A stretch of DNA of 64,000 nucleotides from Tetranychus cinnabarinus (Eukaryota; Arthropoda; Arachnida; Trombidiformes; Tetranychidae): positions 6,899,501 through 6,963,500 of the forward strand of contig WHVY01000004.1 of assembly GCA_022266195.1 (NCBI GenBank). Reading direction: 5' to 3'. Positions 14,901-28,617 of this stretch are shown in pieces (positions within the stretch are counted from its first letter, which is position 1; each line of letters starts with the position of its first letter). The notes below the pieces were generated by a model that ran no database searches, was not told where the DNA came from, and was given only the letters and a program-made list of their open reading frames with translations. Made by a program: the position numbers and the translations under genes.

Positions 14901-15553
14901 CACCTTTAGATACATCTGGTTCATTGAGTGCCCAAAATCCTACATATTGTGAGGTGTATTTACCACTTGCCGACTCAATGTGGTTAGTGGATAAATTTTG
15001 AATTGTATGATAACCTGTTGTTGATCAAGAAACAAGATCAAATTTACAGCCAAACATCGGGTAATACACCAACAACCAGATAACCAAATAAAGATATTAT
15101 TGACCAGATAACCAAAATAGAGAAGGATTAAATAAGGATTTGACCATTTATGCCATTTTAACAGCAGCGTAAAGAGATGCAATTGAAGACGTCAAAAAAG
15201 TGTGATAAACATAAAAATGGATAAAGGATAAAGAATAAAGAATAAAGGTGAAAAAGATGAAATTAGTTCAGTAGGATATTTACGTGGAGATGATAAAAGG
15301 AATTTGTTTCATCATAAATCAATATGGCTTGTTATTTACCAATAAATAGATATTGGTTGTATAATAAAGGGCTAAAGTGGTCAATAAACAAGCAAAAAAC
15401 TGGGAGAAGGAAACAAACCGGAATTTCATTTTCTTCGTTTACTCACCAATCCAGTAAGATTTTGATGGTGAATCCTTCAAAAACTGGTATGATAAGTAGC
15501 TGGTATAGTTGTTTTGACTATAGTCCTGAATAAAGGCCAATTCACCACCATAC
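2901..15553 (-). CDS. uif: Uninflatable-like giant single-pass membrane protein (5' end missing)
   Basis: Eight minus-strand exons join in phase at GT-AG sites: 15553-15447, 15014-9093, 8998-8245, 7353-4496, 4324-4166, 4059-3451, 3347-3024 and 2941-2901. After the first base, which completes a split codon, they encode 3590 residues and a stop. Modules in order (residues of the visible part, approximate) are: C-type lectin remainder 1-125 (GGELAFI, then C..DLLTFIC), LDLa 127-163, three CUB 167-510, sushi repeats 512-750, EGF, discoidin 795-950, EGF, sushi 1015-1260, discoidin 1270-1420, two HYR 1435-1600, sushi, Cys-rich ephrin-receptor-like repeats 1810-2010, fourteen EGF 2010-2543, laminin-G/pentraxin-like 2560-2760, HYR, sushi, more Cys-rich repeats, two EGF, a membrane segment near 3420-3447 and a cytoplasmic tail of about 145 residues. 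This architecture matches Drosophila Uninflatable, an apical epithelial and tracheal surface protein linked to Notch signalling. The orthology is inferred from domain order alone. The exon(s) with the signal peptide and lectin start were not found. Confidence 0.88.
7354..8244 (-). other. Long intron inside the EGF array of the uif-like gene
   Basis: This 891-base intron starts with GTAAGT on the minus strand and ends with CAG. It splits one EGF repeat: the codon for Arg is shared and is followed directly by CVCDAGYTG. It is the largest intron in the visible gene, where most are about 100 bases. I see no other gene in it. The 64-codon plus-strand frame at 7965-8159 is AT-rich and unsupported. 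Confidence 0.8.
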
Positions 15554-18500
15554 CTATTATCATGTAAACAAGAACAATTCAGAGGAAATGATTAGTTAAT
15601 TTTGCCATACTTTAATGACGACGAGTTGAGATGATGCAAAAAAATGGTGAAAAATGGCAAAAAAAGCGACTCAAAATATTGTTTTATTTATCTTGATCAG
15701 AAAAAATCAAAGGCCAGCAAGTTTCAAGTTTAACAGGTTAACAAGTTAACCTTTTTTTTGAATTGCTGCTGATTAACACACAAACGTACCCAAAAAAAGC
15801 TACGGAAATGAAGAGATTTATTTGTTTGAAATGAACTCATATGATAATAAGATGAGGAGGAGAAGGAAAAAAGGTGACAAAAATAGCTGAAACTGGCCAT
15901 TTGTGATAATCAGTTGCTAATCATCTTGAGCATATAAGAGAGTGAACCGGAAATTTGGACAGGAAAAATGGGTGTTAATGTCAGACAATCTTGTCTCATC
16001 TGAATTTACCTTGAAATTATTGCAACAAACCTGAAAGATTCAAAGTAAATTATAATAATGAATAATAATATTATTAATAACACCAATAGTAAACATAAAT
16101 GCAATAATAATGCTAATCAAAAGGAAAGGTCAATCTAAATTTGAATTGATCTTGAATGGAAAAATTTTTCATCTCATCGGTTCAACTGATATACATTAAT
16201 GTTTAATGCTTGTTTAATAATATCCGATAATAATCTTATTAATAGGTAACTACAATTTATTGTACAATAATAATTAGAATAATCAGCTTTTTCTTTCAGC
16301 TATTCAACCTTTTTTTCATCTTTCCTTTCATTTCACCAACATCATCTTTATCCTCATCTTTTGAAATCGGCGTCAAAAAAAAGTACAACAAGATGATCAA
16401 AATGAGGCCAAGGTTTAATCAAATTGGCTCTCAACCAACAAGTACAACAAAAAATTGATGATCGGTTGGTTAAATTTTGCTGTTCCGAGTATTGAGGTTA
16501 TCACGAAGTTAATCACTTGTCTTATTAAAAATGATTAGTGTTTCTAGTGCCAATCAAACAGTGAAAAGATTTCAATGTGTGCGCCTAACTATGGACAGTT
16601 TATTGTCAAATTGTTTACCCGAAATCATTAAACTGTGGACAAGCAAACAAGACTAATTAAGCAAGAAAATTAAACATGATAATTTAAATGGAAGGCCCAG
16701 ATTAATAAGCAATCAATTGAATCGAATTGTGTGTTTGTGTACCTGTTAAACTGTAAAACAATTAACAAATTGTAACTCGCAAGGAAAATGGTTTAGATTG
16801 AAAAACGGAAAAATATTGACCAAACAATGTGCCAATTTTACGGGACAACAATCACAATCAAGTTACGGATCAACAGTTGAACTTGAAGATGATGGAAATG
16901 TAAAGATAGAAATAATTTCCTTTTCATTTTAAACCAGAATATGTTCAATATGAGACTCATGATTAAACCAGTAAACATGAAGAAGAAGCTTTTTTCTCTC
17001 ATTTCCCGAATTGATTAAATTTTTCTGATCAGATTTTTGTATTTCAAATCAACAGGAAAGAGCAGAGAGAAGAAGAAAGAAGCAAAAAATGAGGAAAAAC
17101 TCAACCAAGCAAAGATTGTGATTGAAAGCAACAACAGTTGTCCATTGAATAGCAAAAAAAAACAGAGCCACCAGAAATGAATCAATGATGGAGATGAAGG
17201 ATTTTAAAGTCAAAAACTGGTGTTCAAGTGTATTAAAGTGATCCATAACATCAGTTGAATTGACTTTTTAGTTTTTTTCAAGATGAGATAAAGATGAGAT
17301 TCCTGGTGAGGATGAAAAAGGCTCAAGTATCTTAAATCACTTGGATAAACCTTTTGGGTTGCTTCATCAATTCACATTCTTATCAGTAGAATCTTGGAAA
17401 TCTTTAAAATCACCAAAATCTTCAGAAGCACCAGATTTACCATGTTCATCAGAAGAAGAAGTAAAAAAACCGGAAAAGACTTCCCATTGATTTAGAGTCA
17501 ACATTAATCTAAACGTGTTATCATTTATCCTTTAACCACTCTTGTTGCTCTTAAGTAATCTGGTTCATTTGATCAACTTAACCATTGTGATAATACAAGG
17601 ACTCTAAATCAATCGTTATTGGATTAACTGTTAAAGTTGCCTCAAAATGACCATAAGATTCATTTGGTTTGATCTTGAAAGTATTAAAGTAAAATCAGAG
17701 AAACCAGAAAATACAATTTTCCAGTAAAGGTTAACGTAATCTGGTAAAACTGGTATTTTGCTGGTTGCTGTTAATAAAGTATAAAGGATTATCAGTTGAA
17801 AATTATAAATAATTGAAAGGGACAACAATTTATCATTTAATTGATAATAATTACAGCCAATGACCGGACCAAATGAGCTTTTAAAACAGAATCACAAAAA
17901 GCACTTGTCCATTGAAAAGGATTGAAAATCAATTAATCAAACAAAAAATAAGCAAAAAATGAGGTTTAAATTGATAATTATGCCCATCATTTAAATTGTT
18001 TTAAATTAATTGCATCTTTATTGCGATTAATTAAAAGTAAAAAAACATTAAACACTCTTGTCTCAACCTTTTTTTCAAACCTTCAAGACAATTATGATTT
18101 CATTTTTTCCGTTTTTGGTCATTTGGTAACAAAATGATATCATATTTTCAGAGTTGTTCAGCCAATTGAAACTGAGTTTTGTGTTTCCAATGAACCAGAA
18201 TGAACAAATAGAGGATCAAAGGCACAAACATTGAAAACTGAAAGATTCAAATGAAACGCGCTTTGATCAAGTGATTGAAACTCAACTCAACGGGTAAACG
18301 TGCAAAACTGAAGACAAGTTGTTTTAATAACAATTGAAAGCAAAAAAACAATCATCAAGGTAAATAGCAAGATGAGAAAAAAAAGGTAAATTATGTGTTG
18401 AGAAATGTAAAGGTAAGAAGAGGCTTGAGTCAGCGTGACCCAGGTAAAGTCATTTTCACATCCATACATGAAAAGGTAAGACTAAAGGCGAGTGAAAAAC

Positions 18501-21500
18501 AAAACTGAGAAAACTTGTCTTCAAGTTATCATCATTTTTTCATCACAACAATCATCTTGTTTACCATGATTACAATAGCATTTATTGTCTTCCTAATGTG
18601 GATCATCATCTTAATCATGATTCATTTTCATTTTTACCTTTTCATCGTCAACACTTTACTGGACTCTGTGAATTGGCAAAATCAATCAACTATTGAATCA
18701 AGTGTAAAAAATGATTGGAAAAGATTGAAAAAAAGATTGAAAGAAATACAAAAAAAAAACGGAAAAGGAAACTTTTCTCAAGCTGAACAGAGTTTCATGA
18801 TTAAGACGAGAAACTGTTGAGATGAAGACAATGAACATGATTTATTGTAAAGAAAAGTTGAAATGAAAAAAAGGTGTCAGATTAACTTCTTACTGTGAAA
18901 GGTGAGGTGAAAAAGGCTGTTCATTTTGAGACTCTTTTCACCATGGACCATTTTTGGAACTTTTTAATCAACACAAAAAAGAAATGAAAAGAAAGCCATT
19001 TTTCTGGTTTACATCTCTTTTTGTCATCCAACCACCTTAATATATTCATTTCAAAGTTATCAATATCAATTCATTTTCTTCCGGGTGGCAATCAGAGATA
19101 ATGTTATCATGAACAGAACCAACTTGGCAACAAATACATTCAACACTGTAAATGCATATAAATATGGTAACGGTGGTCAATCCACTTTCCTCATAATCAT
19201 CATAATCTTTCTTCCAACCCTGACTTGTGTACATTGGTTGAGTTAGCCGCAAGGGTTTCCAATGTTGTTGCTCTGATGAGAAGAGCGATGATCTTTCCAA
19301 AGTTGAATCTCTTCCAACATTAAATAGCTTCAGGTGAGATTTCATGATGAAAATTCAATTGAAAGTTTCTGCCAAATTTTCAATGTTATCACGGAATTAA
19401 AATTCATTAAAAAAATGTCAATTGTCAAAAGACATGGAAAATTGAAAATCTTTTTTTTTGCTTCAAATGTTGAGATTCAATTATTTACATTTTTCCTCAA
19501 AATTTTGCTCCGATTTTCATCATTAAGTCTTATTGATTCATCATTGACTGATCAACATTCATGATTAAATAGAAATGATAATTTTATACTTTCTCAGTTT
19601 TCATTATTCACTTTCACAGGTCAACCTTTTTTTTCAACAATTACAGTCAACAATAAACATTAGTCCAGTTTGTAAAAAATGGGAACAATTGAGTGAACAT
19701 TCAACAATCGCTAATCTCAATCATTGTATTAACATGTAAACTCCTTTTTTCTTGCTTTGTTCATTTACTATTCAAGAATAATTAATTGGTTGGAAAGTTG
19801 ATCAAAATTGATGCAAAAATTCAATCCTAAAGATTGCCGTTTTTCCTCAACTTTCATTGATCCAGAGTCTCAACCCTTCAGCTTCTAAGTTGATTAACAG
19901 TCGAAATGAACAGTTAATTAAAATATTTCCATTCACTGATTTCCCTATCATGAAATCCTGGAAAGGTGACCAATTTAGATGGTTTAAAGTGTCAAATTAA
20001 TGGTCAGTTAACCTTAAAAAATTAAAATTTAATATTACAATAGAGAGACAAAAATTGGTTTAAATGATCAACAGATAAAATGTAATAAAGAAAGAGGAAA
20101 AATGATAAATTGAATTGTAATCTCAACATCAAACTACCAAATAAATGGTTTGTAACATTTGATTAACATTGATAATTGGAAAGCTTTTTCAAACTGATCA
20201 CATTGATTGTTGTATTACATTGACAATTGAGATAAAATGATTTGGATAATTACTTTTTCCTTCTCGGACAAAAGATCAATTTCAAGTTTGATTGTAATCA
20301 AAGTTGGCCTTAGATTATCAGACTGACCAGATTGAATCATGTAAATGAATGAAAGGATAAAATTGGTTTTAAAGTCAATTGTAAGTCAACTTAATATTGT
20401 GATTAGTCTTTGTTTTTGTCGCCTTTCGGTCATTTTTATACTAAAAGGTTTCTTCCAATGTTAGCCAATGTTTATACGCATTACCAGTAATGGTGGTAAT
20501 AGCCTTTTTACTAGACACAATAATTGGTTGCTCATCAATTTAAAGGTCAATTTGAAGAGTTTAATTCAAACTGGCTCAAGGCATTTAACATTCATCTTTA
20601 AATCATCTTCATCAAACATCATCAACGACTAATGATTAAGTCTTATTTTTGTCTCCTTTTCATTACTTTTTTTGTTGCTTTTTTTCAACAACAAAACCAA
20701 GTTTTAAGGTTAGTCAAGAGATTGTTTTTGGAGAAACATTTTTCGGTTAAACTTGACCGGTAAACAGGTTAATAAGGTTTATTAATATGATCAAAATGGG
20801 AGAAACAATCAATGAACAGTTAGTTAATTATGATTAGTAAAATGGAAACTTAATTAATGATGAAATGGCGAAGTTATAATACGTTTCATTTTAACCCAAA
20901 TTTTTGTCTTCAATTGTCAATGGAGATTAACATTGACAATTTTTCTGATACTTTAACTGGTCAACACTCGGGTTTGTCTTAAAATGTTCAATATTTCAAT
21001 ATGATAATGAACATGATAATTGTACTTTAGCCAATCAAGTAGTTCAATTGGAATGGTTATTGAAATATTTTTATACTGACCCTGAGCCGTTTGAACTAAT
21101 TTCATTTTCAGCTTAAAGCAAGAAATAAGAAAAAATAATTTTGCATGGAAAATGATTGAGAATGGATTTCAAATGAAAGTTCATTTTTTTATCTAAATTT
21201 TGGGTGTTTCTGTTGGATGTCTTAATAAAGTTGAAGGTGAAAGCTAACCATATCAATGATTATCAATGAAATTAGGTTTACATTGGATTTTGATTGATTA
21301 TAATAATTTACTCGGTTTGATGTTGAAGGTTTTTTTGATTGAACAAAATGGAATTTTTTTCTTTCTCTTGTTTTCTTTCAACAATCAAGTTAACAATACA
21401 TTATGGATTGGTTAAACATTTAGGTCAGTTAATATCTAAATTTTTGATTACTAATTAATCTTTCATTCTATTTGGCTTGATTTTGTTTTTAATTAAGTTT

Positions 21501-24500
21501 GGTGTGGGTAATAATTATAAGAAAATAGTGAATAGAATTGATTCATTTTATTGGGAATCATCACTTTAAATTGACCGCTTTCTATTGTTGGTTGTCATTG
21601 TCACCAGGTTTCTAGCGCGTAAAATGTGCTTTGTTAAGTTAACTGTTTACAATTTTCAATTAACTGTTAATTTTGGTATTTATTTTATTGCTAATTGTTA
21701 TTCTTAATTGTGTTTACAAATTGGCGACTTAATGTTAACCTGGTAATTTACATTTAGACGGTAAGACTGGAAATTTGTGTTCTCCTGTTTACCGGTTTTA
21801 ACCCAGAAATATTTTTGTCAACTTAACAAGCCAACATTTTTAATGATCAATTGTTAACTGACCAGTTGCTGCAGTTATTTAGCTAATGTGATTTAATTTG
21901 TGATAATTAGTTACACAAGGGTTGATATTTGATTCTTACCGGTAAACAACTGGAAAGTAAAAGTCTTAATCGTGACATTGCTTGAGTAAATAATAAATTT
22001 TTCTCTTATTTTTAGGTTGTCTCGAAATTTATTGGATATTGGAATTGAATTTGGTCTAATTGGTTTTTACAATTATATTATTGGGTTTTTTTCGTTTCTC
22101 GCGAACATAAACTTTACAAAAAAGACTATTGATTGAATGTCAAGTAGCGGTGAAATACTTGGTGCAGTGTAAAGTACCAAAAATTGATCCATTGAGTTTC
22201 ATGTTGAAATCATTCAAGTGTTTATTGGTATATTTTTTGTTGCTGCCAAACATCTGGTTAAGGTGAAAAAAAGATGGCTTACAAGTGATCATCATGAACA
22301 CAAAGAGGCAAGGAAAATACTACACCAGAAAAATAATTTTAGACAAGATTTACAACTGTAGACAAAGTATTGAAAATCACAAAGGGTCGAGGTAATGTAT
22401 GTAAAACTTGTTTACATGATATTACAGAAATACCAACAACAGTTGATCAAAAGTTTACATAACCATTGAGAGTCATTAAGACGATGGAATAACTTCAAGG
22501 CTCATGGTAATTTTCAACAAGCCATCATAGTCTTTCAACAAAGGTAACCTTTTTCCAGTCAACTATACAAGAAGTTTGACAAAGAAAATGGTTTGCAAAG
22601 TCAAAGTGAGTATAAAGTTGTGCTTTAAATATTTGAATATCAACTAATGACAATAATTTAACATTTGATTACAATTTAGGTATGTTGACAGGAAAAAAGG
22701 ACAAACTTAAAACAAAAAATGGCAAGACTTAAAATGGTCATCAAAGGACTGTTTTGATGGCAAAAATGAAGAGTTACACCTTAAGGAGATATAAAAGTTT
22801 GGTTTTGTTCATGTTCAGGTTCCCATGAAGAACCAAAAAAAACATCCCTTCGAACCAGAATTTTTTGTTATTTTTTCTCCATCTCATACCTCAACAATAA
22901 CAATGCTTGTCCCTTGATTGTTCACTAAGATATTGATTAATATTGAATGGTTGAGACTGAAAATAATTGAAAACAGTTTGATTCACACAAGTTTCTTGCC
23001 TCATGACAATCAATGATTTTACGATGTTGAGGTAAAATCCTAATTAAACGACTAGATTTTGGACAGACAATCTGAGCCAAAAAACATTTAGGTTACCTTA
23101 ATAGGATTAGTTGATTGTCTCACTATGATTAGCGTAAAAACAACAACATTACTGATTGACAGATATTTCCGCAATTTTTCGCCTTTCTTCTCTCAATCAT
23201 CCCTTTTGTAATTGGTCTTCATCATTTATCATCATTTATCATACTTTCAACCGATTCAAGTTGATAATAACAGAAACAAATCCTAAAAGGTAGACTGGAC
23301 CTTTAGTGGACATTGAGTACTTGCCAAATATTGATTGAACTCAAGACAATAACTTATCAAGTTAAAGACGTGTTTTTTTTCATCAAAATTGTAAACAATC
23401 GACTCGACTTATTGTTTTGTTATGAGCAAAAATTTGCAAATCGTCAAATCTAAACACTTAATAACAAACAATTTGATTGATCTAGTAATAAGGATGAAAA
23501 TTTTAATCCTTTTCCCTATTATAACCTAACTAAAGTTGATCAAAAGATTCAGTTTTGCTGGTAACAGATCAATGTTCATCAACTCATTTTGCATTATTAT
23601 TGTTACAAAAATTTGTTTAAACTCCTGAACTTGTTGGTGAAGTCACTTTGATCCTTTGCTTTTTTATATTACATTTCACCTGAATTATTGGGTTGTGTAA
23701 AGGATTGTTTTAAGGTTAAATTGACTCAAAGTCCAACTGATCAAAGCTGAGCATCATCGGGTTATTTTGCATGAGCGTGACATGAAAACGTTAAAAGACT
23801 GACTTACTAACCATTGTAATGATTAACGTTGATCCAAATAAACAAATCATTTAACCCGTATTTTCAGGTTAACAAAATTAAAGTCTTTGATCATCGATTA
23901 ACATTAACATTGTCAAAATTAGATTCACAATAAATGCCTTCATTTCAACAACTTAAAATTCAATTTTTAGTTATTTGTTTTACAAAGTCATTGAAAGCTA
24001 ACAATCAAAATTGATAATCAACCTTGCAATTAGCTATTAAAAAATGAAAATTAAAGTTGCTTTGCTGGTAACAAAAACCAGTACAAGAGCACTTTACAAG
24101 TAATAAAATTAATTGTTGAATCTAATTTGAGTCTAATTTTTAGTTAATCATAAATGGATGCAATGAAAAATTGTTTAATTTTACAATAATTTGAAAAATG
24201 GTGAAAAAAAGAGTTAAATTGATTTTTAAAGGTGCAATAATCAACTCGAGTTAATCAATTTCAATTTTCAGTTTCTAATTGCATTGAAGAGGCAAAGAGA
24301 GTCAAAAGAAACAACAAAATCATAATCAATCTGTAATGAATCAAACCCTCTCTCTGGCTACCATCATGATGATACTTTTATTACTATTATTATATCATCT
24401 TCAACAACCTTACCATTAACATTATTTACAATTATTATTTACAATGAAACTATCAGAAAATTATCTTCCGCTCCTACTTTTGCCCCTTTCGGCCTTACCC

Positions 24501-25168
24501 TTAACATCATCATTTTCATCATCAATGAAACTCGGTTTGCTTCCCATTTAACCTTTCCTTGTTATTTCAATAATAATACAAATTAGCTTTAATTTCAATT
24601 CAATGTAATATCATATGCAAAACTTGTCAACTTGTAAACATTATTATTATCATTTAGCCTCAACTATTAACTATTAACATTAGTTTCAAGAATAATTTTT
24701 CATCTGCTTTTCATCTACCAAACAATTTTAAGGAGAGTTCAGGGCAAAGAATAGTTGAAATAGTTTTTCAGCCTTTATTGTTGCTAACATTTTATACTTG
24801 ATTAACAATTTTAAATCATTTATTGGTTTAATCTTGCTGGACAATTGAAGGTGCAAACAAAAGATTTCACTCTTAACCTGATTTAACCACTTTCTTAATG
24901 TTTTCATCTTGATCAACATTCATCATGACTGCTCATTGTTCACGTTATCAACATTCACTGAATCTTTCATTATTGATAATCGTTTAGTATTGTTTGGCCA
25001 TTGAAAAGCAACCAAAGAGTAAAACCCATTTTTTAACAATTTAACCAGAAATTCATAGAAAACCAGATTTTTTTGGTTTGCTTTGTAAACCAAAAAACAA
25101 TGAATTTTAAATTAAGACAAAAGATGAACATAATTTTTAGTGTTTGAACTTAAAGTGATACAAGTGTT
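15554..25168. other. Gene-poor interval, likely 5' introns or promoter of the uif-like gene
   Basis: No exon here could be assigned with confidence. The uif-like gene still needs the first half of its lectin domain and a signal peptide. Since the next gene upstream ends at 25169, those exons should lie in this interval unless they are missing. One island, 19040-19350, is less AT-rich than its surroundings. It has a 99-codon minus-strand frame and, on the plus strand, a frame ending in a good GTGAGA donor. Neither joins the lectin exon at 15553 sensibly. The rest is AT-rich sequence with homopolymer runs. Confidence 0.5.
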
Positions 25169-26877
25169 TTACATGTCAAGTCCATCGACTTTCCTTTCTG
25201 TCCAATCGATGAACCTTTTATTGATTCTGAATCCTTTGGACGGAATATCGAAATGATCATCATTTTCATCAATAATTTCAGAATCATGATCCACATGGGA
25301 AGCTTTTTTTCTCTTTCGTTTCTTTTTCCTTTTCTTTTTAGTTTTCTTTCTTTTCCTTGCTTTTAAATTGACAGAATCGTTATCATAATCATCATCATTC
25401 TGATCAACATCAAGTTGATCATCAAATTGTGAAGACACTTGAAATGATCCCATTTTGGTCCACTTTTTCTCATGCCAATGTTCCTCTTCCTTTTCCTCGT
25501 GCTTTTTAAACTGTTCAGCCAAAGAAGAGTCTGGCTGATTCAAGTTGAGCTTTTTACGACTTCGTATTTCAACGTTATACTGGTGCGGGAAAATGTCTGA
25601 ATGAGTTGAAATTCCTCTCTCAGATTGAGGAACAACAACATAATCACCCGAGAAAGAGCCCGATGAATCATCAAAATAAGACCTTTCATCATGAACTTCA
25701 TCATCAACCTCCTCTAAATCATTGTCAAGAGGTTCACTCATTTTCAGGGGCGACTTTTTCTTTCCATTTCCACGAACCGATTCCCTCAAATGATCCCTTT
25801 TAGATGGTGTTTTGACTACTCTGGTCAAAGCCCCAGTCAGTTTCCTCGACTTCGGTGAAGCCTTTGCACTGGAAGAGATTGAACCAAACGAAGAGTTTTC
25901 CTCGTCAAAAGTAACTCCGTAGTCGCCCTCATTTGGATCCAAATCTTTATCCCAAAGAGTCTCACTGTTGCCGTCAAACTTTTCTGGTATCGAGAGGTAA
26001 GATTGAGCTCGTTTACCAGTCAATGATTGCCTTAGTTTTTTGCTGATTGAATGATTGGGTGAACGACGGATTACTTTGACTTGTTGCTTTCGTCGAAAGG
26101 GTTTCAATTTTGTTCCTGCTTTGACTTTTGTTGGTTCAGATAAGAGTTTGGAATCATCAAAATGAATTCCATCAGGAATTATTGTATTCTTTTTCCTTAT
26201 ACTCATCAACTCATCAACATGACCCAAAATGCCTAGATCAAGGCCTGCAGTTGCTTGCATTTCGGAATCATAATCAGAATCGGTAATCATTTGATTCTCG
26301 TTATCATTGTACTCGCTATCAGTTGAACCTCTATTTTGCTCCTTCTTTTCACCATTATCATCTTCATCACTATCCATTTCATCCTCAGTTTCATCTGCAG
26401 ATTCCTCGCCAGATTCACCATCATCTTTATCCTTTCTTTTATCATCAACTTTACCTTTTCTTTTCTTTGTTCTCCTTTCTTTTGTCTTCCCTGATCTTTC
26501 CATTTCATCTGTATTTCATGAAAAGGTTTTCAACATTTTTCAGTCAATCTTATTTTCGCACATTTTCACATTTACCTTTCACTTTTCAACAACTTACCTG
26601 ATTGACTTGGTGAACGAGATTTAAGGAAATTTGAAAATGAAACTGATTTAATTGGTTGATGGTTAGACTGGTGTTTACGATCAACAGACAATTGCTTCTC
26701 AATCAACTTCCAATCATCTTCAATTTCATTCAATTTCACCGAACGTATTGATCGACGTGAACCATACAAACGATTGTAGTCTCGTCTTGAAGTTAATCCC
26801 ATGGTCAGAACAAGATTGGAGCAAATAGTAGTTCCAATTAAACACATGATAATAAACACTTTAACCGTAGATGACAT
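25169..26877 (-). CDS. Predicted secreted, highly charged low-complexity protein
   Basis: There are two exons, 26877-26598 and 26508-25169, joined across a 89-base intron (GTAAGT donor, ACAG acceptor) to give 539 residues. The N-terminus, MSSTVKVFIIMCLIGTTICS, looks like a signal peptide. After residue 90 the protein is dominated by charge. A Lys/Arg block is followed by an Asp/Glu stretch (ESADETEDEMDSDEDD), then Ser/Lys-rich sequence, a second acidic part and a strongly basic run of Arg and Lys near residue 490, then an ordered-looking end (RINKRFIDWTERKVDGLDM). I recognise no domain and see almost no cysteine. It could be a secreted matrix or biomineral-type acidic protein. If the signal peptide is not functional it could instead be a nuclear protein, since the basic runs resemble nuclear localisation signals. 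The function is unknown. Confidence 0.7.
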
Positions 26878-28570
26878 TCAAACAAGCAACTGAATCAACC
26901 AATTACACGAAACATAATGAAACCTTTAAAGACAAAAGCCAACTGACGAAACATAAAGCAATCAAATTTAAATTTGGCCAACAATTAAGAAGCGAGAAAA
27001 AAAAACAGAAATTAAATTCGCGCATCCAAAAAAGAATCCAATTAATGCCAAACGTTAAAAATAATCGCCATTAGTGCGATCAAGAATCAATAAAAAAGGT
27101 AAATTTACAAATCGATTAACAAAAAAAAGGTCATCAAAATTACCATCGAAGCTTCAAAAGAGACAATTAATCAATAACTGACTCAGATTGATGGAAAAGA
27201 TGAACATGATAAAACTCATGATCATCATTATTATTGATATCATCTGTTAATAGACTAAATATTGTAATCAATAAGATTGATTAAGAGGGTTAAAGTAAGC
27301 CCCTAAACAGGTAATGAAGAAAAATGTAAATCAATGTTAATTAAAGATTGGAAGAGCGTATTATTAGATGTTTCATTATTAAATTATGTATTAAAACTAG
27401 ATTGTACGTAGGCAAACATGATGGTTCAAGAGTAAAGCGGAAAACGTTGAAACCTGTTCTGATGGGTTAACGTTTCCTTGACCTGAGTCTGCAAGTAACT
27501 GGCACTAAAACTCATCTCTCACTCTCGTCTTCATCATCATCTTCAACATCATCTTCCCCATCATCCTCATCTTCACCATCGCCATCATTTTTTCATCATT
27601 CTTCTTCTTCTTTTAGCGCCACATTTTTGTCTATTGAAACACCATTTAGAGATAAAGTTGACCGAATTTCCTTGGCATTCCTTACATCATCCCAATCTTC
27701 ATGTTATCATCAATTTCTGGTTTTCTCTTTCATCTTTTCTCTCCCATAAATTCAATAGCAATTCATCTTGACGCATTTTCTTCCCATTTTTCATCCCTTC
27801 CAGGTTTCCTCATTTCTTCCCCTTTAGTCAACTTTTTTACATTTTTTATTCATCTTTTTTAACCGTTTCAAGTTCACCAGCTCATCAATAAAATAACCAT
27901 TTTCATTGGGAAAATTCAGTCAAAAATCAATCATTGAAATTGAAATTTTTGCTCTTCACAAGTTTATCCTTTTTTCATTAAATTGTATCAATTTGATGCA
28001 GGTTTAGGTCAATGTTTTGTAATACCAATGAAAATGGTTTCAAGTTGAATGAAACATTTTTCAGTTGCAACTTTGGGTGAGAAGTTTTTTTTAATTAAAA
28101 TGTTCAACAACTCATTTCCATTAATTAAACATTTTGATACATTTAATTGAGAAAAGAGATTCTCAAACATTTTACTCAACACCATTAGCCATCATTAACT
28201 GTGAAATGGTCTTCTAATTATATCCTAGTTTATCAAGCTTTTCATCATTACTGATCAATGGTCAATCGGCTATTAAGATTCCAGTAAAACACAATCAACA
28301 TTTTAAATGGTTAACTTTGTGTTCAATTGACAGCAAATGAATTCATTTTACCGACTATTAAAATGAATCAAATTAAACCAATTCTCATGAGAATCAGTTT
28401 CAACATGAGAATGAAACAGGAAAATGAAATCAACTGATGATGTGAATCAGTTTAAAGTGTCTCAACATGGATTAATGACAACTTTTTTTTCATCAAATTC
28501 GTTGATTCGCTGATTAAAATCAATTATTCCGTTTATTACAATAAAGATATTTTTACTTCTTGAATAGCAA

Positions 28571-28617
28571 TTGAATTTACTTTCAATTGTGTCTTTCAAT
28601 TGTGAAAGTAAATTCAA
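28571..28617. repeat. Short perfect-type hairpin
   Basis: TTGAATTTACTTTCAATTG on the left is answered on the right by its reverse complement with two extra bases. This forms a stem of about 19 bp around a loop of under 15 bases. It could be a small foldback remnant or a structured RNA element. No known microRNA seed was recognised. Confidence 0.6.

Noticed and set aside
16010..16030. A 21-base microexon with a fine acceptor (TTTCAG) and a GTAAAT donor, upstream of the lectin exon
   Set aside because: In the needed frame it reads FVAIISR, which lacks the Cys expected just before GGELA, and nothing upstream joins to it.
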